Source: Clusia tigrina (Eukaryota; Arthropoda; Insecta; Diptera; Clusiidae). From it: a stretch of 64,000 bases of DNA. Of the stretch, positions 47,915 to 60,735 are shown in pieces (position 1 is the first letter of the stretch; every line of letters begins with the position of its first letter). The position numbers were made by a program, and so were the translations under genes. The stretch is from assembly GCA_920105625.2 (NCBI GenBank), contig OV050032.1, forward strand, positions 106,810,542 through 106,874,541, in the 5' to 3' direction. Under the pieces are notes generated by a model that searched no databases, had not been told where the DNA came from, and saw only the letters and a program-made list of their open reading frames with translations.

Positions 47915-49678
47915 GTTACAAGCATTTGTATGTTGCAAACTTTGATAGGTGTAGGACGTACCGTAAAGAAGTTAGGGGCGTTTGAAATTTTATTAGTGTT
48001 TGATTTGGGACTCTAGGGTAGCATAGTTTTGAGCGATGGCTTAAATTGACAAGAGGCTCGAGTACTTTATTGTTACAAAATTTCAAGGTTTTATGACGCT
48101 CCAGTAAAAAGTTACAAGCATTTGTATGTTGCAAACTTTGATAGGTGTAGGACATACCGTATAGAAGTTAGGGCCATTTGAAGATTTATCAGTGTTTGAT
48201 TTGGGATTCAAGGGTAGCATAGCTTGGAGCGATAGTTTAAATTGACAAGAGGCTCGAGTACTTTATTGTTACAAAATTTCAAGGTTTTATGACGCTCCTG
48301 TAAAAAGTTACAAGCATTTGAATGTTGCAAACTTTGATTGGTGTAGGATGTACCGTAAAGAAGTTAGGGGCGTTTGAAGTTTTATCAGTGTTTGATTTGG
48401 GACTCTAGGGTAGCATAGCTTTGAGCGATGGCTTAAATTGACAAGAGGCTCGAGTACTTTATTGTTACAAAATTTCAAGGTTTTATGACGCTCCAGTAAA
48501 AAGTTACAAGCATTTGTATGTTGCAAACTTTGATAGGTGTAGGACATACCGTATAGAAGTTAGGGCCATTTGAAGATTTATCAGTGTTTGATTTGGGATT
48601 CAAGGGTAGCATAGCTTGGAGCGATAGTTTAAATTGACAAGAGGCTCGAGTACTTTATTGTTACAAAATTTCAAGGTTTTATGACGCTCCTGTAAAAAGT
48701 TACAAGCATTTGAATGTTGCAAACTTTGATTGGTGTAGGATGTACCGTAAAGATGTTAGGGGCGCTTGAAGTTTTATCAGTGTTTGATTTGGGACTCTAG
48801 GATAGCATAGTTTTGGGCGCTAACTTAAATTGACAAGAGGCTCGGGTACTTTATTGTTACAAAATTTCAAGGTTTTATGACGCTCCTGTAAAAAGTTACA
48901 AGCATTTGAATGTTGCAAACTTTGATTGGTGTAGGATGTACCGTAAAGAAGTTAGGGGCGTTTGAAGTTTTATCAGTGTTTGATTTGGGACTCTAGGGTA
49001 GCATAGCTTTGAGCGACGGCTTAAATTGACAAGAGGCTCGAGTACTTCATTGTTACAAAATTTCAAGGTTTTATGACGCTCCAGTAAAAAGTTACAAGCA
49101 TTTGTATGTTGCAAACTTTGATAGGTATAGGACGTACCGTATAGAAGTTAGGGCCATTTGAAGTTTTATCAGTGTTTGATTTGGGACTCAAGGGTAGCAT
49201 AGCTTTGAGCGATGGCTTAAATTTACAAGAGTCTCGAGTACTTTATTGTTACAAAATTTCAAGGTTTTTTGTCGCTCCTGTAAAAAGTTACAAGCATTTG
49301 TATGTTGCAAACTTTGATAGGTGTAGGACGTACCGTTAAGAAGTTAGGGGCGTTTGAAGTTTTATCAGTGTTTGATTTGGGACTCAAGGGTAGCAGAGCT
49401 TTGAGCTATGGCTTAAATTGACAAGAGGCTCGATTACTTCATTGTTACAAAATTTCAAAGTTTTATGGCTCTCCAGTAAAAAGTTACAAGCATTTGTATG
49501 TTGCAAACTTTGATAGGTGTAGGACGTACCGTAAAGAAGTTAGGGGCGTTTGAAGTTTTATCAGTGTTTGATTTGGGACTCAAGGGTAGCATAGCTTTGA
49601 GCGATGGCTTAAATTAACAAGAGGCTCGGGTACTTCATTGTTACAAATTTTCAAGGTTTTATGACGCTCCAGTAAAAA
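47915..49678. repeat. Right HOR unit H11 (9 monomers)
   Basis: Monomer order: K4, K5, K6, K5', K8, K9/K10 hybrid, K1, K2', K3. The hybrid at 48895 starts as K9 (gaatg, attggtg, gatgtaccg, ctctagg) and ends as K10 (gagcgacgg, ctcgagtacttc), so the canonical 10-mer has been shortened by one monomer through a crossover inside it. Confidence 0.9.
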
Positions 49679-52600
49679 GTTACAAGCATTTGTATGTTGC
49701 AAACTTTGATAGGTGTAGGACGTACCGTAAAGAAGTTAGGGGCGTTTGAAATTTTATTAGTGTTTGATTTGGGACTCTAGGGTAGCATAGTTTTGAGCGA
49801 TGGCTTAAATTGACAAGAGGCTCGAGTACTTTATTGTTACAAAATTTCAAGGTTTTATGACGCTCCAGTAAAAAGTTACAAGCATTTGTATGTTGCAAAC
49901 TTTGATAGGTGTAGGACATACCGTATAGAAGTTAGGGCCATTTGAAGATTTATCAGTGTTTGATTTGGGATTCAAGGGTAGCATAGCTTGGAGCGATAGT
50001 TTAAATTGACAAGAGGCTCGAGTACTTTATTGTTACAAAATTTCAAGGTTTTATGACGCTCCTGTAAAAAGTTACAAGCATTTGAATGTTGCAAACTTTG
50101 ATTGGTGTAGGATGTACCGTAAAGAAGTTAGGGGCGTTTGAAGTTTTATCAGTGTTTGATTTGGGACTCTAGGGTAGCATAGCTTTGAGCGATGGCTTAA
50201 ATTGACAAGAGGCTCGAGTACTTTATTGTTACAAAATTTCAAGGTTTTATGACGCTCCAGTAAAAAGTTACAAGCATTTGTATGTTGCAAACTTTGATAG
50301 GTGTAGGACATACCGTATAGAAGTTAGGGCCATTTGAAGATTTATCAGTGTTTGATTTGGGATTCAAGGGTAGCATAGCTTGGAGCGATAGTTTAAATTG
50401 ACAAGAGGCTCGAGTACTTTATTGTTACAAAATTTCAAGGTTTTATGACGCTCCTGTAAAAAGTTACAAGCATTTGAATGTTGCAAACTTTGATTGGTGT
50501 AGGATGTACCGTAAAGATGTTAGGGGCGCTTGAAGTTTTATCAGTGTTTGATTTGGGACTCTAGGATAGCATAGTTTTGGGCGCTAACTTAAATTGACAA
50601 GAGGCTCGGGTACTTTATTGTTACAAAATTTCAAGGTTTTATGACGCTCCTGTAAAAAGTTACAAGCATTTGAATGTTGCAAACTTTGATTGGTGTAGGA
50701 TGTACCGTAAAGAAGTTAGGGGCGTTTGAAGTTTTATCAGTGTTTGATTTGGGACTCTAGGGTAGCATAGCTTTGAGCGATAACTTAAATTGACAAGAGG
50801 CTCGAGTACTTTATTGTTACAAAATTTCAAGGTTTTATGACGCTCCAGTAAAAAGTTACAAGCATTTGAATGTTGCCAACTTTGATAGGTGTAGGACGTA
50901 CCGTAAAGAAGTTAGGGGCGTTTGAAGTTTTATCAGTGTTTGATTTGGGACTCAAGGGTAGCATAGCTTTGACCGATGGCTTAAATTGACAAGAGGCTCG
51001 GGTACTTCATTGTTACAAAATTTCAAGGTTTTATGACGCTCCAGTAAAAAGTTACAAGCATTTGTATGTTGCAAACTTTGATAGGTGTAGGACGTACCGT
51101 AAATAAGTTAGGGGCGTTTGAAGTTTTATCAGTGTTTGATTTGGGACTCAAGGGTAGCATAGCTTTGACCGATGGCTTAAATTGACAAGAGGCTCGGGTA
51201 CTTCATTGTTACAAAATTTCAAGGTTTTATGACGCTCCAGTAAAAAGTTACAAGCATTTGTATGTTGCAAACTTTGATAGGTGTAGTACGTACCGTAAAT
51301 AAGTTAGGGGCGTTTGAAGTTTTATCAGTGTTTGATTTGGGACTCAAGGGTAGCATAGCTTTGACCGATGGCTTAAATTGACAAGAGACTCGGGAACTTC
51401 ATTGTTACAAAATTTCAAGGTTTTATGACGCTCCTGTAAAAAGTTACAAGCATTTGTATGTTGCAAACTTTGATAGGTGTAGTACGTACCGTAAATAAGT
51501 TAGGGGCGTTTGAAGTTTTATCAGTGTTTGATTTGGGACTCTAGGGTAGCATAGCTTTGACCGATGGCTTAAATTGACAAGAGACTCGGGTACTTCATTG
51601 TTACAAAATTTCAAGGTTTTATGACGCTCCTGTAAAAAGTTACAAGCATTTGTATGTTGCAAACTTTGATAGGTGTAGTACGTACCGTAAATAAGTTAGG
51701 GGCGTTTGAAGTTTTATCAGTGTTTGATTTGGGACTCTAGGGTAGCATAGCTTTGAGCGATGGCTTAAATTGACAAGAGGCTCGAGTACTTTATTGTTAC
51801 AAAATTTCAAGGTTTTATGACGCTCCAGTAAAAAGTTACAAGCATTTGTATGTTGCAAACTTTGATAGGTGTAGGACGTACCGTAAAGAAGTTAGGGGCG
51901 TTTGAAGTTTTATCAGTGTTTGATTTGGGACTCAAGGGTAGCATAGCTTTGAGCGATGGCTTAAATTGACAAGAGGCTCGATTACTTCATTGTTACAAAA
52001 TTTCAAAGTTTTATGGCTCTCCAGTAAAAAGTTACAAGCATTTGTGTGTTGCAAACTTTGATAGGTGTAGGACGTACCGTAAAGAAGTTAGGGGCGTTTG
52101 AAGTTTTATCAGTGTTTGATTTGGGACTCAAGGGTAGCATAGCTTTGAGCGATGGCTTAAATTAACAAGAGGCTCGGGTACTTCATTGTTACAAATTTTC
52201 AAGGTTTTATGACGCTCCAGTAAAAAGTTACAAGCATTTGTATGTTGCAAACTTTGATAGGTGTAGGACGTACCGTAAAGAAGTTAGGGGCGTTTGAAAT
52301 TTTATTAGTGTTTGATTTGGGACTCTAGGGTAGCATAGTTTTGAGCGATGGCTTAAATTGACAAGAGGCTCGAGTACTTTATTGTTACAAAATTTCAAGG
52401 TTTTATGACGCTCCAGTAAAAAGTTACAAGCATTTGTATGTTGCAAACTTTGATAGGTGTAGGACATACCGTATAGAAGTTAGGGCCATTTGAAGATTTA
52501 TCAGTGTTTGATTTGGGATTCAAGGGTAGCATAGCTTGGAGCGATAGTTTAAATTGACAAGAGGCTCGAGTACTTTATTGTTACAAAATTTCAAGGTTTT

Positions 52601-54417
52601 ATGACGCTCCTGTAAAAAGTTACAAGCATTTGAATGTTGCAAACTTTGATTGGTGTAGGATGTACCGTAAAGAAGTTAGGGGCGTTTGAAGTTTTATCAG
52701 TGTTTGATTTGGGACTCTAGGGTAGCATAGCTTTGAGCGATGGCTTAAATTGACAAGAGGCTCGAGTACTTTATTGTTACAAAATTTCAAGGTTTTATGA
52801 CGCTCCAGTAAAAAGTTACAAGCATTTGTATGTTGCAAACTTTGATAGGTGTAGGACATACCGTATAGAAGTTAGGGCCATTTGAAGATTTATCAGTGTT
52901 TGATTTGGGATTCAAGGGTAGCATAGCTTGGAGCGATAGTTTAAATTGACAAGAGGCTCGAGTACTTTATTGTTACAAAATTTCAAGGTTTTATGACGCT
53001 CCTGTAAAAAGTTACAAGCATTTGAATGTTGCAAACTTTGATTGGTGTAGGATGTACCGTAAAGATGTTAGGGGCGCTTGAAGTTTTATCAGTGTTTGAT
53101 TTGGGACTCTAGGATAGCATAGTTTTGGGCGCTAACTTAAATTGACAAGAGGCTCGGGTACTTTATTGTTACAAAATTTCAAGGTTTTATGACGCTCCTG
53201 TAAAAAGTTACAAGCATTTGAATGTTGCAAACTTTGATTGGTGTAGGATGTACCGTAAAGAAGTTAGGGGCGTTTGAAGTTTTATCAGTGTTTGATTTGG
53301 GACTCTAGGGTAGCATAGCTTTGAGCGATAACTTAAATTGACAAGAGGCTCGAGTACTTTATTGTTACAAAATTTCAAGGTTTTATGACGCTCCAGTAAA
53401 AAGTTACAAGCATTTGAATGTTGCCAACTTTGATAGGTGTAGGACGTACCGTAAAGAAGTTAGGGGCGTTTGAAGTTTTATCAGTGTTTGATTTGGGACT
53501 CAAGGGTAGCATAGCTTTGACCGATGGCTTAAATTGACAAGAGGCTCGGGTACTTCATTGTTACAAAATTTCAAGGTTTTATGACGCTCCAGTAAAAAGT
53601 TACAAGCATTTGTATGTTGCAAACTTTGATAGGTGTAGGACGTACCGTAAATAAGTTAGGGGCGTTTGAAGTTTTATCAGTGTTTGATTTGGGACTCAAG
53701 GGTAGCATAGCTTTGACCGATGGCTTAAATTGACAAGAGGCTCGGGTACTTCATTGTTACAAAATTTCAAGGTTTTATGACGCTCCAGTAAAAAGTTACA
53801 AGCATTTGTATGTTGCAAACTTTGATAGGTGTAGTACGTACCGTAAATAAGTTAGGGGCGTTTGAAGTTTTATCAGTGTTTGATTTGGGACTCAAGGGTA
53901 GCATAGCTTTGACCGATGGCTTAAATTGACAAGAGACTCGGGTACTTCATTGTTACAAAATTTCAAGGTTTTATGACGCTCCTGTAAAAAGTTACAAGCA
54001 TTTGTATGTTGCAAACTTTGATAGGTGTAGTACGTACCGTAAATAAGTTAGGGGCGTTTGAAGTTTTATCAGTGTTTGATTTGGGACTCTAGGGTAGCAT
54101 AGCTTTGAGCGATGGCTTAAATTGACAAGAGGCTCGAGTACTTTATTGTTACAAAATTTCAAGGTTTTATGACGCTCCAGTAAAAAGTTACAAGCATTTG
54201 TATGTTGCAAACTTTGATAGGTGTAGGACGTACCGTAAAGAAGTTAGGGGCGTTTGAAGTTTTATCAGTGTTTGATTTGGGACTCTAGGATAGCATAGTT
54301 TTGGGCGCTAACTTAAATTGACAAGAGGCTCGGGTACTTCATTGTCACAAAATTCAAGGTTTTATGACGCTCCAGTAAAAAGTTACAAGCATTTGTATGT
54401 TGCAAACTTTGATAGGT
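49097..54417. repeat. 5.3-kb segmental duplication, copy 2 (offset 12347)
   Basis: Second copy, covering the end of H11, all of H12 and the first part of H13. Inside both copies the 13-monomer unit is itself tandem (37332/39880 and 49679/52227), so a dimer of the M-P form was copied as one piece. Confidence 0.85.
49679..52226. repeat. Right HOR unit H12 (13 monomers, M-P form)
   Basis: Same monomer order as H7 and its copy at an offset of 12347 bp. Both share the uncommon gagactcgggaac monomer (39046 and 51393). Private change: catttgtgtgttgc near 52045. Confidence 0.91.
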
Positions 54418-56927
54418 GTAGTACGTACCGTAAATAAGTTAGGGGCGTTTGAAGTTTTATCAGTGTTTGATTTGGGACTCAAGGGTAGCATAGCTTTGAC
54501 TGATGGCTTAAATTGACAAGAGGCTCGGGTACTTCATTGTTACAAAATTTCAAGGTTTTATGACGCTCCTGTAAAAAGTTACAAGCATTTGTATGTTGCA
54601 AACTTTGATAGGTGTAGTACGTACCGTAAATAAGTTAGGGGCGTTTGAAGTTTTATCAGTGTTTGATTTGGGACTCTAGGGTAGCATAGCTTTGAGCGAT
54701 GGCTTAAATTGACAAGAGGCTCGAGTACTTTATTGTTACAAAATTTCAAGGTTTTATGACGCTCCAGTAAAAAGTTACAAGCATTTGTATGTTGCAAACT
54801 TTGATAGGTGTAATACGTACCGTAAAGAAGTTAGGGGCGTTTGAAGTTTTATCAGTGTTTGATTTGGGACTCTAGGATAGCATAGTTTTGGGCGCTAACT
54901 TAAATTGACAAGAGGCTCGGGTACTTCATTGACACAAAATTCAAGGTTTTATGACGCTCCAGTAAAAAGTTACAAGCATTTGTATGTTGCAAACTTTGAT
55001 AGGTGTAGGACGTACCGTATAGAAGTTAGGGGTGTTTGAAGTTTTATCAGTGTTTGATTTGGGACTCTAGGGTAGCATAGTTTTGAGCGATGGCTTAAAT
55101 TGACAAGAGGCTCGGGTACTTTATTGTTACAAAATTTCAAGGTTTTATGACGCTCCAGTAAAAAGTTACAAGCATTTGTATGTTGCAATCTTTGATGGGT
55201 GTAGGACGTACCGTAAAGAAGTTAGGGGCGTTTGAAGTTTTATCAGTGTTTGATTTGGGACTCAAGGGTAGCATAGCTTTGACCGATGGCTTAAATTGAC
55301 AAGAGGCTCGGGTACTTCATTGTTACAAAATTTCAAGGTTTTATGACGCTCCAGTAAAAAGTTACAAGCATTTGTATGTTGCAAACTTTGATAGGTGTAG
55401 TACGTACCGTAAATAAGTTAGGGGCGTTTGAAATTTTATTAGTGTTTGATTTGGGACTCTAGGGTAGCATAGTTTTGAGCGATGGCTTAAATTGACAAGA
55501 GGCTCGGGTACTTTATTGTTACAAAATTTCAAGGTTTTATGACGCTCCAGTAAAAAGTTACAAACATTTGTATGTTGCAAACTTTGATAGGTGTAGGACG
55601 TACCGTAAAAAAGTTAGGGGCGTTTGAAGTTTTATCAGTGTTTGATTTGGGACTCAAGGGTAGCATAGCTTTGAGCGACGGCTTAAATTGACAAGAGGCT
55701 CGAGTACTTCATTGTTACAAAATTTCAAGGTTTTATGACGCTCCAGTAAAAAGTTACAAGCATTTGTATGTTGCAAACTTTGATAGATATAGGACGTACC
55801 GTATAGAAGTTAGGGCCATTTGAAGTTTTATCAGTGTTTGATTTGGGACTCAAGGGTAGCATAGCTTTGAGCGATGGCTTAAATTTACAAGAGTCTCGAG
55901 TACTTTATTGTTACAAAATTTCAAGGTTTTTTGTCGCTCCTGTAAAAAGTTACAAGCATTTGTATGTTGCAAACTTTGATAGGTGTAGGACGTACCGTTA
56001 AGAAGTTAGGGGCGTTTGAAGTTTTATCAGTGTTTGATTTGGGACTCAAGGGTAGCATAGCTTTGAGCGATGGCTTAAATTGACAAGAGGCTCGAGTACT
56101 TCATTGTTACAAAATTTCAAAGTTTTATGGCTCTCCAGTAAAAAGTTACAAGCATTTGTATGTTGCAAACTTTGATAGGTGTAGGACGTACCGTAAAGAA
56201 GTTAGGGGCGTTTGAAGTTTTATCAGTGTTTGATTTGGGACTCAAGGGTAGCATAGCTTTGAGCGACGGCTTAAATTGACAAGAGGCTCGAGTACTTCAT
56301 TGTTACAAAATTTCAAGGTTTTATGACGCTCCAGTAAAAAGTTACAAGCAGTTGTATGTTGCAAACTTTGATAGATATAGGACGTACCGTATAGAAGTTA
56401 GGGCCATTTGAAGTTTTATCAGTGTTTGATTTGGGACTCAAGGGTAGCATAGCTTTGAGCGATGGCTTAAATTTACAAGAGTCTCGAGTACTTTGTTGTT
56501 ACAAAATTTCAAGGTTTTCTGTCGCTCCTGTAAAAAGTTACAAGCATTTGTATGTTGCAAACTTTGATAGGTGTAGGACGTACCGTTAAGAAGTTAGGGG
56601 CGTTTGAAGTTTTATCAGTGTTTGATTGGGACTCAAGGGTAGCATAGCTTTGAGCGATGGCTTAAATTGACAAGAGGCTCGAGTACTTCATTGTTACAAA
56701 ATTTCAAAGTTTTATGGCTCTCCAGTAAAAAGTTACAAGCATTTGTATGTTGCAAACTTTGATAGGTGTAGGACGTACCGTAAAGAAGTTAGGGGCGTTT
56801 GAAGTTTTATCAGTGTTTGATTTGGGACTCAAGGGTAGCATAGCTTTGAGCGATGGCTTAAATTAACAAGAGGCTCGGGTACTTCATTGTTACAAATTTT
56901 CAAGGTTTTATGACGCTCCAGTAAAAA
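52227..56927. repeat. Right HOR unit H13 (24 monomers)
   Basis: Monomer order: K4, K5, K6, K5', K8, K9, M, P1, P2, P4, Q1, P (gactgatgg), P4, Q1, Q2, Q3, Q4, K10-like, K1, K2, K10-like, K1, K2, K3. The first eleven monomers repeat H8 at 12347 bp. From about 54382 they repeat H8 at 12934 bp, so a P-P4-Q1 triplet has been duplicated. One-base losses occur near 54353, 54942 and 56630 (gtttgattggga). Confidence 0.88.
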
Positions 56928-57419
56928 GTTACAAGCATTTGTATGTTGCAAACTTTGATAGGTGTAGGACGTACCGTAAAGAAGTTAGGGGCGTTTGAAA
57001 TTTTATTAGTGTTTGATTTGGGACTCTAGGGTAGCATAGTTTTGAGCGATGGCTTAAATTGACAAGAGGCTCGAGTACTTTATTGTTACAAAATTTCAAG
57101 GTTTTATGACGCTCCAGTAAAAAGTTACAAGCATTTGTATGTTGCAAACTTTGATAGGTGTAGGACATACCGTATAGAAGTTAGGGCCATTTGAAGATTT
57201 ATCAGTGTGTGATTTGGGATTCAAGATTAGCATAGCTTGGAGCGATAGTTTAAATTGACAAGAGGCTCGAGTACTTTATTGTTACAAAATTTCAAGGTTT
57301 TATGACGCTCCTGTAAAAAGTTACAAGCATTTGAATGTTGCAAACTTTGATTGGTGTAGGATGTACCGTAAAGAAGTTAGGGGCGTTTGAAGTTTTATCA
57401 GTGTTTGATTTGGGACTCT
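54382..57419. repeat. 3-kb segmental duplication, copy 2 (offset 12934)
   Basis: Second copy. The offset drops to 12933 after the 1-bp deletions at 54942 and 56630 are balanced against those of the first copy. It ends at 57419, where ctctagg replaces ctcaagg. Confidence 0.83.
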
Positions 57420-60400
57420 AGGGTAGCATAGCTTTGAGCGATGGCTTAAATTGACAAGAGGCTCGAGTACTTTATTGTTACAAAATTTCAAGGTTTTATG
57501 ACGCTCCAGTAAAAAGTTACAAGCATTTGTATGTTGCAAACTTTGATAGGTGTAGGACATACCGTATAGAAGTTAGGGCCATTTGAAGATTTATCAGTAT
57601 TTGATTTGGGATTCAAGGGTAGCATAGCTTGGAGCGATAGTTTAAATTGACAAGAGGCTCGAGTACTTTATTGTTACAAAATTTCAAGGTTTTATGACGC
57701 TCCTGTAAAAAGTTACAAGCATTTGAATGTTGCAAACTTTGATTGGTGTAGGATGTACCGTAAAGATGTTAGGGGCGCTTGAAGTTTTATCAGTGTTTGA
57801 TTTGGGACTCTAGGATAGCATAGTTTTGGGCGCTAACTTAAATTGACAAGAGGCTCGGGTACTTTATTGTTACAAAATTTCAATGTTTTATGACGCTCCT
57901 GTAAAAAGTTACAAGCATTTGAATGTTGCAAACTTTGATTGGTGTAGGATGTACCGTAAAGAAGTTAGGGGCGTTTGAAGTTTTATCAGTGTTTGATTTG
58001 GGACTCTAGGGTAGCATAGCTTTGAGCGATGGCTTAAATTGACAAGAGGCTCGAGTACTTTATTGTTACAAAATTTCAAGGTTTTATGACGCTCCAGTAA
58101 AAAGTTACAAGCATTTGAATGTTGCCAACTTTGATAGGTGTAGGACGTACCGTAAAGAAGTTAGGGGCGCTTGAAGTTTTATCAGTATTTGATTTGGGAC
58201 TCAAGGGTAGCATAGCTTTGACCGATGGCTTAAATTGACAAGAGGCTCGGGTACTTCATTGTTACAAAATTTCAAGGTTTTATGACGCTCCAGTAAAAAG
58301 TTACAAGCATTTGTATGTTGCAAACTTTGATAGGTGTAGTACGTACCGTAAATAAGTTAGGGGCGTTTGAAGTTTTATCAGTGTTTGATTTGGGACTCAA
58401 GGGTAGCATAGCTTTGAGCGATGGCTTAAATTGACAAGAGGCTCGAGTACTTCATTGTTAAAAAATTTCAAGGTTTTATGACGCTCCAGTAAAAAGTTAC
58501 AAGCATTTGTATGTTGCAAACTTTGATAGGTGTAGTACGTACCGTAAATAGGTTAGGGGCGTTTGAAGTTTTTCAGTGTTTGATTTGGGACTCAAGGGTA
58601 GCATAGCTTTGACCGATGGCTTAAATTGACAAGAGGCTCGGGTACTTCATTGTTACAAAATTTCAAGGTTTTATGACGCTCCTGTAAAAAGTTACAAGCA
58701 TTTGTATGTTGCAAACTTTGATAGGTGTAGTACGTACCGTAAATAAGTTAGGGGCGTTTGAAGTTTTATCAGTGTTTGATTTGGGACTCTAGGGTAGCAT
58801 AGCTTTGAGCGATGGCTTAAATTGACAAGAGGCTCGAGTACTTTATTGTTACAAAATTTCAAGGTTTTATGACGCTCCAGTAAAAAGTTACAAGCATTTG
58901 TATGTTGCAAACTTTGATAGGTGTAGGACGTACCGTAAAGAAGTTAGGGGCGTTTGAAGTTTTATCAGTGTTTGATTTGGGACTCTAGGATAGCATAGTT
59001 TTGGGCGCTAACTTAAATTGACAAGAGGCTCGGGTACTTCATTGTCACAAAATTCAAGGTTTTATGACGCTCCAGTAAAAAGTTACAAGCATTTGTATGT
59101 TGCAAACTTTGATAGGTGTAGGACGTACCGTATAGAAGTTAGGGGCGTTTGAAGTTTTATCAGTGTTTGATTTGGGACTCTAGGGTAGCATAGTTTTGAG
59201 CGATGGCTTAAATTGACAAGAGGCTCGGGTACTTTATTGTTACAAAATTTCAAGGTTTTATGACGCTCCAGTAAAAAGTTACAAGCATTTGTATGTTGCA
59301 ATCTTTGATGGGTGTAGGACGTACCGTAGAGAAGTTAGGGGCGTTTGAAGTTTTATCAGTGTTTGATTTGGGACTCAAGGGTAGCATAGCTTTGACCGAT
59401 GGCTTAAATTGACAAGAGGCTCGGGTACTTCATTGTTACAAAATTTCAAGGTTTTATGACGCTCCAGTAAAAAGTTACAAGCATTTGTATGTTGCAAACT
59501 TTGATAGGTGTAGTACGTACCGTAAATAAGTTAGGGGCGTTTGAAATTTTATTAGTGTTTGATTTGGGACTCTAGGGTAGCATAGTTTTGAGCGATAGCT
59601 TAAATTGACAAGAGGCTAGGGTACTTTATTGTTACAAAATTTCAAGGTTTTATGACGCTCCAGTAAAAAGTTACAAACATTTGTATGTTGCAAACTTTGA
59701 TAGGTGTAGGACGTACCGTAAAAAAGTTAGGGGCGTTTGAAGTTTTATCAGTGTTTGATTTGGGACTCAAGGGTAGCATAGCTTTGAGCGACGGCTTAAA
59801 TTGACAAGAGGCTCGAGTACTTCATTGTTACAAAATTTCAAGGTTTGATGACGCTCCAGTAAAAAGTTACAAGCATTTGTATGTTGCAAACTTTGATAGG
59901 TATAGGACGTACCGTATAGAAGTTAGGGCCATTTTAAGTTTTATCAGTGTTTGATTTGGGACTCAAGGGTAGCATAGCTTTGAGCGATGGCTTAAATTTA
60001 CAAGAGTCTCGAGTACTTTATTGTTACAAAATTTCAAGGTTTTTTGTCGCTCCTGTAAAAAGTTACAAGCATTTGTATGTTGCAAACTTTGATAGGTGTA
60101 GGACGTACCGTTAAGAAGTTAGGGGCGTTTGAAGTTTTATCAGTGTTTGATTTGGGACTCAAGGGTAGCATAGCTTTGAGCGATGGCTTAAATTGACAAG
60201 AGGCTCGAGTACTTCATTGTTACAAAATTTCAAAGTTTTATGGCTCTCCAGTAAAAAGTTACAAGCATTTGTATGTTGCAAACTTTGATAGGTGTAGGAC
60301 GTACCGTAAAGAAGTTAGGGGCGTTTGAAGTTTTATCAGTGTTTGATTTGGGACTCAAGGGTAGCATAGCTTTGAGCGATGGCTTAAATTAACAAGAGGC

Positions 60401-60453
60401 TCGGGTACTTCATTGTTACAAATTTTCAAGGTTTTATGACGCTCCAGTAAAAA
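56928..60453. repeat. Right HOR unit H14 (18 monomers)
   Basis: Monomer order: K4, K5 (caagattagc), K6, K5', K8, K9, M, P, P', P4, Q1, Q2, Q3, Q4, K10-like, K1, K2, K3. P' has gtaaataggttagg near 58545, and the monomer end near 58571 has lost one base (gtttttcag). K10-like carries ccgtaaaaaag. Confidence 0.88.
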
Positions 60454-60735
60454 GTTACAAGCATTTGTATGTTGCAAACTTTGATAGGTGTAGGACGTAC
60501 CGTAAAGAAGTTAGGGGCGTTTGAAATTTTATTAGTGTTTGATTTGGGACTCTAGGGTAGCATAGTTTTGAGCGATGGCTTAAATTGACAAGAGGCTCGA
60601 GTACTTTATTGTTACAAAATTTCAAGGTTTTATGACGCTCCAGTAAAAAGTTACAAGCATTTGTATGTTGCAAACTTTGATAGGTGTAGGACATACCGTA
60701 TAGAAGTTAGGGCCATTTGAAGATTTATCAGTGTT
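58985..60735. repeat. 9-monomer tandem duplication, copy 1 (offset 1763)
   Basis: Q1 (from ctctaggatagc) through K4 and the first half of K5. It is repeated directly at about 60748-62498. The few differences seen include gatagc and ggctagg near 59596-59618. Confidence 0.88.
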
